64,000 nt of DNA from Caryophanales bacterium UBA1427 (GTDB lineage Bacteria; Bacillota_I; Bacilli_A; ML615J-28; CAG-313), in NCBI GenBank assembly GCA_002329485.1, contig DCTZ01000028.1, positions 10,080-74,079 of the forward strand. The letters run 5' to 3'. A program made the position numbers and the translations under genes. Of the stretch, positions 34,322-43,527 are shown piece by piece. The notes under the pieces are model-generated. The model did no database searches, was not told where the DNA came from, and worked only from the letters and a program-made list of their open reading frames with translations. The number at the start of each line of letters is the position of its first letter. Positions within the stretch are counted from its first letter, which is position 1.

Positions 34322-35315
34322 ATTTTTGCCGGGCAAGGGGCTTCAGAATCGAAGCAATGCTTCTTGGCACAAGTTCCAAAGCCTCCTCGATTTTGTTTTC
34401 CAAAATAAGTTTCCTAACCGTGGTGGCGCTGATCGGTTTGCCGTTTTTTTCGAACCTTGGGGAGATGGTTACCTGGTCCTGCAACACTTCTTTCAAAGCG
34501 TTATTGTATTCGACCATGACCGGATCGGTTTCGGTTCCCAGATACCGGTGACTGATATTGAGCTCTTTCATAAAATAGTTTTTAAAAAGCAAAGCATCGA
34601 GCAGCGTATATTCTCTGTTGCGTTCTTCTTTGGTTTTTAAAAAATAGGTTGGGAAAGTAAGAGCGGATACCATATATTTGCTGGACGGCAAAACGATGAC
34701 ATTTCCGAGATGGGCCACCGCCAAAAAGACCATGGAAAAGCGTTCCGGAAACGAAAAGAGCGAATAATCTTCTTCGACAACAAAGACAATGAAATAATGG
34801 TGTTTTTTGGCCGAACTTTCAATCAGCTGCAAATGGCCGAGCGTAATCGGATTGCAATTGACGACCATGCAGCCGATGTTGTAATTTTTGGGATTTGCAA
34901 TCCCCAGTTTGTACTTGATCTGCACTTTCATCTTTTCGATTTCGTCTTCAATCGAAGGATGTCCGCCTTCCAAAATCGCGACATTGGCAGTGGAGGCAAG
35001 CAGACGAAAGTTCATGCTTTCAAAAAGTCGGATGTTTTTCGTGGGGGTAAAAACCCGATAATTGTAAATATGCTGATTTGCCAATGAATTTATCATTTCG
35101 GTGACAAGTCTTGATGCGTAATTTTCGTTTTGGTATCTTTCATCCACCGCAAGACATTTCAGAATATTTTGTTCGCGGGATATGGTTGCGATTACTTCAT
35201 CGTTTTCTTCGATATATAATGTTTCGGTCAGATTGGGTTCCATCGTCAATCCGTTTTTGGCAAGCAGGGCTTTGATTTTGATAAATTCGCTTTTGTCGAT
35301 GGCTTGTTTGAGCAA
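34305..35315 (-). CDS. citC: [Citrate/citramalate lyase] ligase
   Basis: CitC acetylates the thiol of the lyase prosthetic group, switching the enzyme on with acetate and ATP. The 336-residue protein has an N-terminal GNAT-like domain (about 1-130) and a nucleotidyltransferase-fold domain with VVNCNPITLGHLQLIE and the late ISATTVRKL motif (the (I/M)SxT/R signature of the superfamily). It starts with TTG; GGAAGG lies at a normal distance and no better ATG exists. It is packed between citF and citXG. In methylaspartate-fermenting clostridia the homologue acts on citramalate lyase. Confidence 0.93.
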   Translation of the reverse strand: MLKQAIDKSEFIKIKALLAKNGLTMEPNLTETLYIEENDEVIATISREQNILKCLAVDERYQNENYASRLVTEMINSLANQHIYNYRVFTPTKNIRLFESMNFRLLASTANVAILEGGHPSIEDEIEKMKVQIKYKLGIANPKNYNIGCMVVNCNPITLGHLQLIESSAKKHHYFIVFVVEEDYSLFSFPERFSMVFLAVAHLGNVIVLPSSKYMVSALTFPTYFLKTKEERNREYTLLDALLFKNYFMKELNISHRYLGTETDPVMVEYNNALKEVLQDQVTISPRFEKNGKPISATTVRKLILENKIEEALELVPRSIASILKPLARQKYEINQ

Positions 35316-35330
35316 ACTGTCACCTTCCTT

Positions 35331-36842
35331 TTATTTGTATTGGTAAAGCAGATCGATAATCGAACCGTCGCGGTAACGGACCAAACCGATTACTTTATCT
35401 TTCAGTTCGATACGTTTCGGGGTTCCGGCGATTCGTTGGCTTGTTTCCAACAGTTTTTCGATCGGAACAAGCGGGAGTTTTGAACCGGCCAATTTTTCGA
35501 GCAAATTGGTTCGTTTCGGATTGACGGCGATTCCCCGTTCCGTAACCAAAATATCGACATCTTCGCCCGGAGTCGTAACCGTCGTTACTTTGTCTTTGAC
35601 AATCGACAAACGCGATTTCAAAAGGGCCGAAGTAATGATGGTGACTTTGGCACCGTAAGCGGTGTCGGAGTGTCCGCCGCTTCCGCCGATAATCAATCCT
35701 TTCGAATCGGTCGTGACGTTGACATTAAAGTTTGTGTCGATTTCGGTGGCTCCCAAAATGACAAAATCCAATTTGTCGACGATTACTTCGGGGTCGTACG
35801 GATTGGCATAAACCGAAGCCGACATCGGAAGATGGGCCGGATTGTTTTTAATCGATTCGACCGCCTGCAAATCGAAACACTGCACATCGTACAGTTTTTC
35901 GAACAGTCCTTCGTTCAGCATATCGACGATATACCCGGTGATGCCCCCCGAGGCAAAGGAACCTTTGATGTGTTTATCCTGCATTTTTTCTTTGACATAC
36001 TGGGCAACAGCCAAACTGGTTCCGCCGGCTCCCGTCTGCATCGACATACCGTCTTTGATGAAGTCAAGTTCGTCGAGGAGTTTAGCGGTATTTCGGGCGA
36101 TTTTGAGACCGATCGGATCTTTCGTAATCTTGGTCGTACCGGAGACGATTCCTTTTGGATCGCCGATTTTGTCGAGTTTGACGACATAATCGACATATTC
36201 GCAAGGCAAATCCACCCGTTTTAGGGAATCGATGATACTGTCGGTGACAAGGACAACTTTTTTGGCATATTTCAAATCGCTGATGGCATAACCCAGGGAA
36301 CCGCAGGCACTCGGGCCTTCGATTCCGTTACCGTTGCCCTTAAGGTCTACGGCCGGCGCGGAAAGGATTGCAACATCGATTTTCAGATCGCCGCTTTCGA
36401 TGGCACGGGCTCTGCCGCCGTGGGTATCCATGATCAACAGTCCTTTCATCAAACCTTTGCCGATGGTTTCGGCTACCGGACCGTTTAGATAATTCGTTGT
36501 AATATCGGTAACATTTCCGTTTTCGATTAATTCCGATAACACCTGATTGTTGGGAAAAATCGCGCTCGGTGCGAGGTGCATGTTTTTCAGGTTTCGTTTT
36601 TTGATTTCTTCCATCACCATATTGAAGACATAATCGCCGTTACGCAGGTGATGGTGAAACGACAGCGTCATTCCGTCGGTTATTTTTAAGGTATCGAATA
36701 AAGCTTTGATACTGCTTAAGAATACAACTGTTTGGGATTTTGCTTTTTCGGGAATTAAGACCCGCTGTTTTTCTTTGAAAGCCGAGCTGGCGGTAAAAGG
36801 AACAAACGAAGCAGGCAAAAGTTTCGGATCATAATTTTGCAT
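35331..36842 (-). CDS. citF: Citramalate/citrate lyase alpha subunit (CoA transferase-like)
   Basis: CitF exchanges the acetyl group on the ACP subunit for the substrate acyl group. The 503-residue protein shows SIKALFDTLKITDGMTLSFHHHLRNGDYV, NGPVAETIGKGLMKG, GGRARAIESGDLKIDVAI and GGSGGHSDTAYGAKV, all typical of CitF. The ATG at 36842 is preceded by GGAG and a second TAGGTGAT; it follows citE closely. Beside methylaspartate ammonia-lyase, the natural substrate is most likely (S)-citramalate rather than citrate, as in Clostridium tetanomorphum. Confidence 0.95.
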   Translation of the reverse strand: MQNYDPKLLPASFVPFTASSAFKEKQRVLIPEKAKSQTVVFLSSIKALFDTLKITDGMTLSFHHHLRNGDYVFNMVMEEIKKRNLKNMHLAPSAIFPNNQVLSELIENGNVTDITTNYLNGPVAETIGKGLMKGLLIMDTHGGRARAIESGDLKIDVAILSAPAVDLKGNGNGIEGPSACGSLGYAISDLKYAKKVVLVTDSIIDSLKRVDLPCEYVDYVVKLDKIGDPKGIVSGTTKITKDPIGLKIARNTAKLLDELDFIKDGMSMQTGAGGTSLAVAQYVKEKMQDKHIKGSFASGGITGYIVDMLNEGLFEKLYDVQCFDLQAVESIKNNPAHLPMSASVYANPYDPEVIVDKLDFVILGATEIDTNFNVNVTTDSKGLIIGGSGGHSDTAYGAKVTIITSALLKSRLSIVKDKVTTVTTPGEDVDILVTERGIAVNPKRTNLLEKLAGSKLPLVPIEKLLETSQRIAGTPKRIELKDKVIGLVRYRDGSIIDLLYQYK

Positions 36843-36851
36843 ATATATCAC

Positions 36852-37709
36852 CTACTCCAAATGGTATTTTTGTGCCATCTTGATAATCTTTTGGGCCCGG
36901 TCGATAATCGGTTTGTCGACCATCTTGCCGTCGAGACTGAAGACGCCCAAATTTTTCGCCTGCGCCTCTTCGGTGGCTTTCAAGACGCGTTTGGCCCAAA
37001 TGATTTGTTTTTCGCTTGGCGAAAAGACTTGATTGATGATATCGATTTGGTTGGGATGGATGGCGGCCTTGGCATTTAACCCAAGGGCTTTGGCTTTCAA
37101 AGCGTCTTCCTTCAATCCCGCATAATCGGTCGTATCGGTAAACGGCGTATCGATGGCATCAATTTTATAGGCTTTGCAGGTGTAGGCAAGCTTAGCCCGC
37201 GGATACCAGATTTCCGTTCCCGTTTTGGTTCTTTCGACTTCCATGTCGACCGATAAGTCTTCGGCACCGAGCAAGATGCCGCTGACGCGAGGCATCTTGG
37301 CGATTTCTTCCATCTGCATAACACCCATGGTTGTTTCGATAATCGGCACAATGCCGATTTTTTTCTGCATTTTTTTCTCGTTTTCGATAATAGTCAGAAC
37401 CTGGTCGATCAAAAAGCATGATCTCGGGCCGGCTTTCGGAAGCATGACGGCATCGATTTTATCGGATACCACCGCTTTCAAATCATCTTCGTAATAAGGT
37501 GTGTCCGGCGCATTGATACGAATGACAATTTCCATCGGCACATCGGTTAGGCTTTCCAAATAGTAATGCACGAGGTTTCGGGCGTTGTCTTTTTCGTTAA
37601 CATGCACCGCATCTTCCAAATCAATGATGACCGCATCGCTTTCGAAACAGTCGGCATTTTGAAGCATGGCCGGATTATTCCCCGGAATAAACAACATACT
37701 CCTTCTCAT
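36852..37709 (-). CDS. citE: Citramalate/citrate lyase beta subunit
   Basis: CitE cleaves the acyl-ACP to acetyl-ACP and pyruvate (from citramalate) or oxaloacetate (from citrate). The 285-residue TIM-barrel protein opens with RRSMLFIPGNNPAML, then DAVIIDLEDAV, and carries metal and CoA-binding motifs VPIIETTMGVMQMEEIA, GILLGAEDLSVDM and AIHPNQIDIINQVFSPS. The second Met (37709) overlaps the citD stop as ATGA, with GGAG upstream. Context favours citramalate as substrate, but the sequence alone does not separate the two activities. Confidence 0.95.
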   Translation of the reverse strand: MRRSMLFIPGNNPAMLQNADCFESDAVIIDLEDAVHVNEKDNARNLVHYYLESLTDVPMEIVIRINAPDTPYYEDDLKAVVSDKIDAVMLPKAGPRSCFLIDQVLTIIENEKKMQKKIGIVPIIETTMGVMQMEEIAKMPRVSGILLGAEDLSVDMEVERTKTGTEIWYPRAKLAYTCKAYKIDAIDTPFTDTTDYAGLKEDALKAKALGLNAKAAIHPNQIDIINQVFSPSEKQIIWAKRVLKATEEAQAKNLGVFSLDGKMVDKPIIDRAQKIIKMAQKYHLE

Positions 37710-37963
37710 AAGCATTTCTCCATTCTTTGGATTGCGGTGACGAGCCGGGCTTTGATGGTGTAATCAAGCGCTCCTTTGTCTTCGCAAATGACTTCGATTT
37801 TCTGAATATTGAGTTCTTTCAACGTATCTTCGATCACTTTCACGATCGCATCGTGAAAGAAATCGTCGACAATGCTTTTGACGCTGATGATTAAGGCATC
37901 GCTGTCTTTGACCGTAATCATTGCATCGTTCGATTCAAGTGTTCCGGCTATTCCCATTTTCAT
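37706..37963 (-). CDS. citD: Citramalate/citrate lyase gamma subunit (acyl carrier protein)
   Basis: The 85-residue CitD protein carries the phosphoribosyl-dephospho-CoA group on a Ser in the N-terminal motif AGTLESNDAMITV (Ser near residue 11). Substrate stays bound to it during catalysis. The usual sequence is LESSD; the Asn here next to the Ser is a normal variant. A strong AAAGGAGG site precedes the ATG. Its order citD-citE-citF is the standard one. Confidence 0.94.
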   Translation of the reverse strand: MKMGIAGTLESNDAMITVKDSDALIISVKSIVDDFFHDAIVKVIEDTLKELNIQKIEVICEDKGALDYTIKARLVTAIQRMEKCL

Positions 37964-37985
37964 ACCGAAACCTCCTTTTTAATAT

Positions 37986-39230
37986 TTATTTCCTGCTGTT
38001 GGCCAGCGCAATTACCCGATTCATGGCATTCTTGACAATCATGAAGCCTTCGTCCACACCCATGCCGGGTTTGGCCAGACATTGGGTTGCTTGGCAGGCG
38101 ATGGCGATATTGGTTGTAACTTCGCTCGAAATATTCGTTTCGTTGCAGGTGCCGCCGCAGTAACTGCCGACACCCATTTTGTTGCAATAAATAATGGCTT
38201 CGGCTACATTGTTGACGCCGCCCAAATCAGGGGTTTTGATCTGCAACATATGGCCGGCACCGTTTTCGGCGAAATATTTGATATCTTCCAAGGTATTGCA
38301 CCATTCGTCCGCAACAATTTCCAAAGTGCTTTGTTTGGCGTTTAGTCTTGAAGTTAGGACTTGCAAGTATTTCATGGTGCCTTCGCGGTCGCCGGTATCT
38401 ACCGGACCTTCGATACGCAGTTTAAACGGTTTGGCCGCATTTTCCAATTCCAGCAGATAGTTGACCATTTTGTCGACATCGTTGTTGAAGGCGATGCCGA
38501 TTGTGCCGTAAACATCGATATGAAGAATCGGATTGTAGGCCGGATTTTTCCGGTAAGTGATAATTCGGTTTTTCAGCCATTCCACGTATTCAAGCAACAA
38601 TTCGCCGTTTTTGCCGAGTTTGGTTTCGACGTTGTTGATTAAGGCATGAGGAAGCACATCGGCTTCTTTGATAATCATTTTATCCGCATTGATATAACGA
38701 TCGTCCCCGCTTTGGGTAAAGACCGGAATCGGTTTGTAAACTTTTTCGGCAATGCCGTATTCTTTACGAATCACTTCGGCCATCGTCAAATGATGGTAAT
38801 TGGCACACGCATTCAAAAAGGCTTGGGTCAAACCGTAACGGATAGCAGTGTGGAGACGTTTGCCATCGATGGTCAGGGAATCGTATTTTTCGGCTAGTGG
38901 TCTAAATGAATCGATTTCTTCGCCAATTAACATCGGAACGATTTTTTGTTCGATAAACGGAATGAATTCATCGGCTAAGAAAAGCGGATCTCTTCCGCCG
39001 GCACCGGAGTATTGAACTGCTGCGCAGTCTCCGATACCGATAACCCCGTTTTCCAAAATGATTTGAATCGAAATTGCTTCGCCGGTTTGACGGATGCTTT
39101 TGAAACCGGGAGTTTTAGGTTCCCCGAGATAGATAAATCCGTCGTTCCTGGCGCCTTTTTTTATGGCCAATTGGTCATCGAAATAAAACCCAGTATATGA
39201 CTTCGATAATAGAACATTTTTGATTTTCAT
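37986..39230 (-). CDS. mal: Methylaspartate ammonia-lyase
   Basis: This enolase-superfamily enzyme turns (2S,3S)-3-methylaspartate into mesaconate plus ammonia, the second step of glutamate fermentation. The 414-residue length is normal. Visible landmarks are CAAVQYSGAGGRDPLF, FTQSGDDRYINADKMI, HIDVYGTIG (metal Asp), RIEGPVD (metal Glu), IVADEWCN (metal Asp), the Lys in LQIKTPDLGGV expected to act as base, and YCGGTCNETN. A GAAGGAAG site precedes the ATG. It lies between glmE and citD. Confidence 0.97.
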   Translation of the reverse strand: MKIKNVLLSKSYTGFYFDDQLAIKKGARNDGFIYLGEPKTPGFKSIRQTGEAISIQIILENGVIGIGDCAAVQYSGAGGRDPLFLADEFIPFIEQKIVPMLIGEEIDSFRPLAEKYDSLTIDGKRLHTAIRYGLTQAFLNACANYHHLTMAEVIRKEYGIAEKVYKPIPVFTQSGDDRYINADKMIIKEADVLPHALINNVETKLGKNGELLLEYVEWLKNRIITYRKNPAYNPILHIDVYGTIGIAFNNDVDKMVNYLLELENAAKPFKLRIEGPVDTGDREGTMKYLQVLTSRLNAKQSTLEIVADEWCNTLEDIKYFAENGAGHMLQIKTPDLGGVNNVAEAIIYCNKMGVGSYCGGTCNETNISSEVTTNIAIACQATQCLAKPGMGVDEGFMIVKNAMNRVIALANSRK

Positions 39231-39254
39231 ATTTGTTACTTCCTTCTTTTCATA

Positions 39255-40718
39255 TTAAATTTCGTGATAATCTGGTCGTCCGATGAGATGACCTTTGCTG
39301 ACTGCGTAAACATCGTCGATTGTCAATTGGAACGAAATCGGGCGGTTTTCGTAAGCGGCCCGTTCGGCAATTTTCTTCCGATGAAATTCTTTGATGTCTT
39401 CGGTGAATCCGAGATTACCGAATTCCAAAATCCGGATATTGCCTTCGTTGTCGCGGGCCGGCAAAACCAGTCCCGCATTGTATTTGCTTGGGGCAAACGG
39501 TACATCGATTAAACCTTGGGCAAATGCTTTGACAATACCTTGGGCAATGTCGCCTTCGCCGACTTTGATGATGCAATCCATCAGGCAATCGACTTCTTTT
39601 TTGATTTGGGCAATTTCGGCTTCGAGTTTCGGACTGTCAGGCATTTCCTGATCCTGCAAAAGCGTAACAACAAATTTGGAAGCTTTGATGCCCATTCCGT
39701 TGGCTTCTTTGGTCGGTACGCCGATTGATTCGTGCGGACTCTTGGTAATCATTTTCGTTGCTTTCGAAAGTGCCGCAACCGTAGAACTCAAAGCAATCAG
39801 ACCCATGGCTTCGGATTCGTCCTGAGGGAAGCCGCCCATCCATTGGTGGAAAACGGTTGTTACGATGCAATCGTTGTAACCGAATTTGTGCAAATATTCC
39901 TCGGTTTGGGACTGCAAGGCTTTGATTGCGGCGACATCCTGGATAACGTTACCGCCCATACCGTAACCGACGGTAATGTTTTTGACGCCTTGCTCTGCCG
40001 CAAGCAGCGCTTCGACAATTCCGATTGTATTGGAAATCGAAGGCGGAACGAGCGTTCCGGTTAACGGACCAAACGGTTCGCGGTTGATGGATACTCCGTG
40101 TTCTTCGTAATAACCGACCAGGCGGTCGCAGTATTGCCAGTATTTGATGGTTGCTTCAATCGAAACATCTTTGGCATATGGAATGTTATAGGAAATCGCT
40201 CCGCCTTCGTTAGAGGTCCAACCGGCGGCATGAATGATTTCCGCAAGCAATCTGGCATCAGGCGTGCCGTGACGGGCCTGAATCGGAACGTTCACGGCTT
40301 CCTGAACCTGTTTGCATTTGCTTACCCCGTGATTGACGGCCGGAAAACCGTTGAGAAGCGCACGGCCCAATTCTTCGCTTTCTTTGATGCCGCGTTCTGC
40401 TTCGTTGTAACGGTTTTGTCTGGTGTAACTGTCGATGGTCGACGGAACAAAATCCGCACCGCTAGCTTCAAGGTATTGCAACAATTCGATATGGGATTTC
40501 AAGACCGGCACGCCCGCCCTAGGTTGGACAAGGGTACGGCCCTGTTTTTTGGCTTCCGCAAGTTTCAAAGCAAAATTCTTGTGGGCCGGGATGGTTTTCA
40601 AATATTTAACTGCTTCGTCTAAATCAAGCTGAGGATCGGAACCGGTTTTGTAACTGGCGAGAACCTCCTTGCGTTCCGCAAGAAACTCTTCGAGTGTCAT
40701 TTTTTTGTTTTTAACCAT
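39255..40718 (-). CDS. glmE: Glutamate mutase (methylaspartate mutase) epsilon subunit
   Basis: GlmE forms the TIM-barrel catalytic subunit of adenosylcobalamin-dependent glutamate mutase, which converts L-glutamate into 3-methylaspartate. The 487-residue length matches the family. Motifs include [70 protein letters not shown] and GGMGGN-like [13 protein letters not shown]. The ATG at 40718 is used though AAGGA is 11 bases away; the upstream TTG is too close to it. It follows glmL. Confidence 0.97.
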   Translation of the reverse strand: MVKNKKMTLEEFLAERKEVLASYKTGSDPQLDLDEAVKYLKTIPAHKNFALKLAEAKKQGRTLVQPRAGVPVLKSHIELLQYLEASGADFVPSTIDSYTRQNRYNEAERGIKESEELGRALLNGFPAVNHGVSKCKQVQEAVNVPIQARHGTPDARLLAEIIHAAGWTSNEGGAISYNIPYAKDVSIEATIKYWQYCDRLVGYYEEHGVSINREPFGPLTGTLVPPSISNTIGIVEALLAAEQGVKNITVGYGMGGNVIQDVAAIKALQSQTEEYLHKFGYNDCIVTTVFHQWMGGFPQDESEAMGLIALSSTVAALSKATKMITKSPHESIGVPTKEANGMGIKASKFVVTLLQDQEMPDSPKLEAEIAQIKKEVDCLMDCIIKVGEGDIAQGIVKAFAQGLIDVPFAPSKYNAGLVLPARDNEGNIRILEFGNLGFTEDIKEFHRKKIAERAAYENRPISFQLTIDDVYAVSKGHLIGRPDYHEI

Positions 40719-40734
40719 AGATATCAAAGTCCTT

Positions 40735-42120
40735 CTATATCTTTCTCATTCTTTTCTTCATGATTTGCAGGGCAAGAAGCGGATCTTCTTGCGACAAAAG
40801 TCCCATTGCGGCTAGGATATAATCCTGGTCGATTAAGTATTCCGGATGCAAGGGACGCAGTTCCATCCGGTTGAATTCGTGATTGGTCATCTTGGATAAG
40901 ATATAACCCGGATCCGCGGAGTTGATGACCACCGCTCCGGTTCCGATGATATATTTTATTTCGCTTAAGTCTTTTCCGGTCTGGTAATACATCATACCGA
41001 GCGGAGTATATACTTCTTCCATTTTTCCGCAGTGGCGTTCCATCGCTTTGTCGGCGCAAACCCCCGCAAGAATCTTTTCGATTTCATCTTCTTTTTCGGT
41101 TTTCGGCAAATCTTCCACGTGTTCGTGGTGGTATTCGCATTCTTTGGCGATGTCGATTCCAAACGTCCGGTTGATTCTTTCCTGTTCTTCTTTGCTTAAG
41201 ACGCTTAGGATTCCCATGGCCGAATAGCGCATGCCGAGATCGCCTTCCACGGTGCGTTTGGCAAACGGTTCTTCCAAACCTTTGACGATAACATTGCTTT
41301 TGGTGGTATTCGGAGGGGACATCGAATAGACATCGGTGGTGGCGCCGCCGATATCAAGCAGTACGATTTCGCCCAAGCCTGGTTCATCCAAATAACCTTT
41401 GGACAACAGTTCCGAGGCTTGCAACACCGCATCCGGTGTCGGCTGAACGACTTTGTCGATTTCGGTTTCGATTTTCTTGATGCCTTTGGCAAGGATAATC
41501 CGTTTCAAAAAGATTTCCTTAATCTTTTCTTTGGCACTGTGCGGATTTAAGACATTAAGACGCGGCATGACGTTTTCGCAGATATAGCCGTCGATTTGGT
41601 ACTTCCGGAAGATTTCTTCGATTTCGTCCTGACAGCTCTTGTTTCCCGCATAAATCACCGGAATCTTCACGCCGATTTCGCCTAAGACTTTGGCGTTGTG
41701 GAGGACGCAGTCGGAATTTCCGCCGTCCGTTCCGCCCGCCAAAAGCACGATATCGATTTTTTTATCGATTATTGCCCGTAGTTCTTTTGCGGTGCAGTAG
41801 TGCGAGAAAACCAAATCGACTTTGGCGCCCGCGCCTAAGCAGACACGTTTTGCGGCTTCGACGGTCAATTCTTCGACGAGGCCGATTGCGGCCATCTTGA
41901 GACCTCCCGCAGCGGAAGAACAGGCAATCTTTCTGTCAAACTCGATTTCTTTACCGATTTTTTGGTAAAGTTTGGCCAAGGCTTTTCTGTAGCCCACGGT
42001 GATATCGGTTGCGACAGTGGTGAAGGAGCTGGCGGTGGCGATGATATCTCCTTTTTCTTTATCGACTGCGGTTAACTTGGTATAAGTTGACCCGAAGTCG
42101 ATCAGCAGATAATAACGCAT
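40735..42120 (-). CDS. glmL: Glutamate mutase-associated protein GlmL/MutL
   Basis: GlmL is an actin/hexokinase-fold ATPase (MutL family) found between the mutase subunit genes; it is thought to act as a reactivating chaperone. The 461-residue product has [15 protein letters not shown] at the start, [16 protein letters not shown] and [15 protein letters not shown], all phosphate-binding loops of that fold. The ATG at 42120 lies one base after the glmS stop with GGGTGA as ribosome site. Its exact role is not established experimentally as far as I know. Confidence 0.95.
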   Translation of the reverse strand: MRYYLLIDFGSTYTKLTAVDKEKGDIIATASSFTTVATDITVGYRKALAKLYQKIGKEIEFDRKIACSSAAGGLKMAAIGLVEELTVEAAKRVCLGAGAKVDLVFSHYCTAKELRAIIDKKIDIVLLAGGTDGGNSDCVLHNAKVLGEIGVKIPVIYAGNKSCQDEIEEIFRKYQIDGYICENVMPRLNVLNPHSAKEKIKEIFLKRIILAKGIKKIETEIDKVVQPTPDAVLQASELLSKGYLDEPGLGEIVLLDIGGATTDVYSMSPPNTTKSNVIVKGLEEPFAKRTVEGDLGMRYSAMGILSVLSKEEQERINRTFGIDIAKECEYHHEHVEDLPKTEKEDEIEKILAGVCADKAMERHCGKMEEVYTPLGMMYYQTGKDLSEIKYIIGTGAVVINSADPGYILSKMTNHEFNRMELRPLHPEYLIDQDYILAAMGLLSQEDPLLALQIMKKRMRKI

Positions 42121-42121
42121 A

Positions 42122-42526
42122 TTATTCACCCAAATCGTGAGCGATATCGTCCAAAGCTTTTTCAATCGGCGTTCCAGGCGGATATACCCGGTTAAAGCCC
42201 ATCTTGAGGAATCGTTGTTCGACTTCTTTGAAATCCTGTTTTCCCACAACGATATTTCCGCCTACATACAAAATAATATCGCCGATTCCGGCTTCGATGC
42301 ATTTTTCCCGCATGCCCCGGCAATCGATTTCGCCGTGTCCGTAAAGGGACGATACCAAAATCATGTCGGCATTCGTTTCAATCGCAGCATTGATAAAATC
42401 TTCTTGCGAAGACAGAACGCCTACGTTTACCACGTTGTATCCTGCGTGTTTTAAGGTGTATTCGATAATCTTGTTGCCCACCGCATGCACGTCGGCACCA
42501 ATAACACCTATTACAATTGTTTTCAT
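42122..42526 (-). CDS. glmS: Glutamate mutase sigma subunit (cobalamin-binding)
   Basis: GlmS binds the cobalamin cofactor of glutamate mutase in base-off/His-on form. In this 134-residue protein the signature is intact: [11 protein letters not shown] holds the DxHxxG motif with the Co-ligating His near residue 14, SSLYGHGE follows near 60, and YVGGN near 88 completes the corrin site. It is the first gene of the methylaspartate operon, preceded by an AAAGGAG site and a nearly consensus promoter. The cofactor adenosyl group is probably added by the enzyme at 18.7 kb. This gene is unrelated to glucosamine synthase glmS. Confidence 0.97.
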   Translation of the reverse strand: MKTIVIGVIGADVHAVGNKIIEYTLKHAGYNVVNVGVLSSQEDFINAAIETNADMILVSSLYGHGEIDCRGMREKCIEAGIGDIILYVGGNIVVGKQDFKEVEQRFLKMGFNRVYPPGTPIEKALDDIAHDLGE

Positions 42527-42547
42527 ACTATTCTCCTTTGCTATTAT

Positions 42548-42562
42548 TGAAAGCGTTTTACA
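42548..42562. promoter_or_regulatory. Imperfect cre-like palindrome downstream of the glmS start site
   Basis: TGAAAGCGTTTTACA matches the left half of a catabolite-response element (TGAAAGCG) exactly; the right half is one base too far. It lies between the promoter and the glmS ribosome site, where CcpA would block transcription. Confidence 0.4.
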
Positions 42563-42567
42563 ATTTC

Positions 42568-42596
42568 ATTATACTATATCGGTTAATATTATTCAA
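42568..42596 (-). promoter_or_regulatory. SigA-type promoter of the methylaspartate operon
   Basis: TTGAAT (42591-42596) and TATAAT (42568-42573) on the minus strand are 17 bases apart. Confidence 0.8.
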
Positions 42597-42835
42597 TACA
42601 GCAGTGTAAAGATTATGTTAAATTTCCGTAAGTTTTTCGACAATTACTAGAAAAGGATGTTCTTTTTATAAACACATTGTGAAATTTTCGCTTAACTATT
42701 TTTAATAATCCAACGCTTTTTTGCCGAAGAAATTTAAAAATTTTTAAACAAGAGACATTTTTTAATTACCAAAAACCTTGTATAAACCTTGCAAGTATGT
42801 TAACATTATTGATAGTAATAAACGGGAGGATATCT

Positions 42836-43480
42836 ATGAAAATCTTTATTGATACAGCTAATGTTGACGAAATCAGACAGGCATGGGATTTGGGGATTAT
42901 CGACGGCGTTACCACCAATCCGACATTGATTATGAGAAGCGGACGCGACTTGGTAACCACTTTAAAGGAAATCAGCGAGATTGTCGACGATTGCATTTCC
43001 GGCGAAGTTATCAGTTTGGATGCGGAAGGAATGATCAAAGAAGCCCATGAACTGGTGAAAATCAGCCCAAAAATTGTCATTAAAGTGCCGATGACCAAAG
43101 AAGGTTTGAAGGCCACCAAGCAGCTTGCCAAAGAAGGAATCCGCACCAATGTGACCTTGATTTTCTCGGCCAACCAAGCACTCTTAGCCGCAAAAGCCGG
43201 CGCTACTTTCGTTTCTCCGTTCCTTGGCAGACTCGACGACATCAGCCAGGAAAGTCTTATTTTGATAGAAGACATCAAACAAATCTTTTCCAATTACAAC
43301 ATCAAAACCGAAATCATCTGCGCCAGCATCCGTTCTCCTTTACACGTTTTAAACTGTGCCAAAATCGGTGCGGATATTGCCACTGTTCCTTATAAGACTC
43401 TTATGGAAATGTTTAACCACCCGTTAACCGATATCGGTATCGAACGTTTCCTTCAGGATTACGCCAAGTCCGCCAAGTAG
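42836..43480 (+). CDS. talC: Transaldolase/fructose-6-phosphate aldolase family protein
   Basis: The 214-residue enzyme belongs to the small TalC/FsaA group of class I aldolases. It shows FIDTAN (Asp near residue 6), TNPTL, the Schiff-base Lys in [11 protein letters not shown] (near 83), [26 protein letters not shown] and ASIRSPLHV. In Bacillota this group usually works as transaldolase of the pentose phosphate path. The ATG is set by GGGAGG eight bases upstream. The gene is divergent from the methylaspartate operon and ends at a terminator shared with the ger operon. Confidence 0.95.
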   Translation: MKIFIDTANVDEIRQAWDLGIIDGVTTNPTLIMRSGRDLVTTLKEISEIVDDCISGEVISLDAEGMIKEAHELVKISPKIVIKVPMTKEGLKATKQLAKEGIRTNVTLIFSANQALLAAKAGATFVSPFLGRLDDISQESLILIEDIKQIFSNYNIKTEIICASIRSPLHVLNCAKIGADIATVPYKTLMEMFNHPLTDIGIERFLQDYAKSAK

Positions 43481-43501
43481 TTTTTGCCCAAAATAGAAAA
43501 G

Positions 43502-43527
43502 GCACCTTGTTCGCCAAGGTGCTTTTT
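43502..43527 (+). terminator. Bidirectional terminator between talC and ger operon
   Basis: GCACCTTG pairs with CAAGGTGC; T runs exist on both strands (plus: TTTTT; minus: from GAAAA). Confidence 0.8.

Larger units (their letters stand above)
42527..42835. other. Divergent intergenic region, glmS and transaldolase-like genes
   Basis: These 309 bases hold no gene. They are A/T-rich and contain the glmS promoter, a cre-like palindrome and a Spo0A-like 7-mer, plus a possible plus-strand promoter (TTGTAT, 17 bases, TAACAT at about 42778-42806). No cobalamin riboswitch is apparent despite the B12-dependent operon. Confidence 0.7.

Noticed and set aside
42527..42835. Cobalamin riboswitch upstream of glutamate mutase
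   Set aside because: No B12-box or the usual long conserved fold is visible; only promoter and short operator-like sites.
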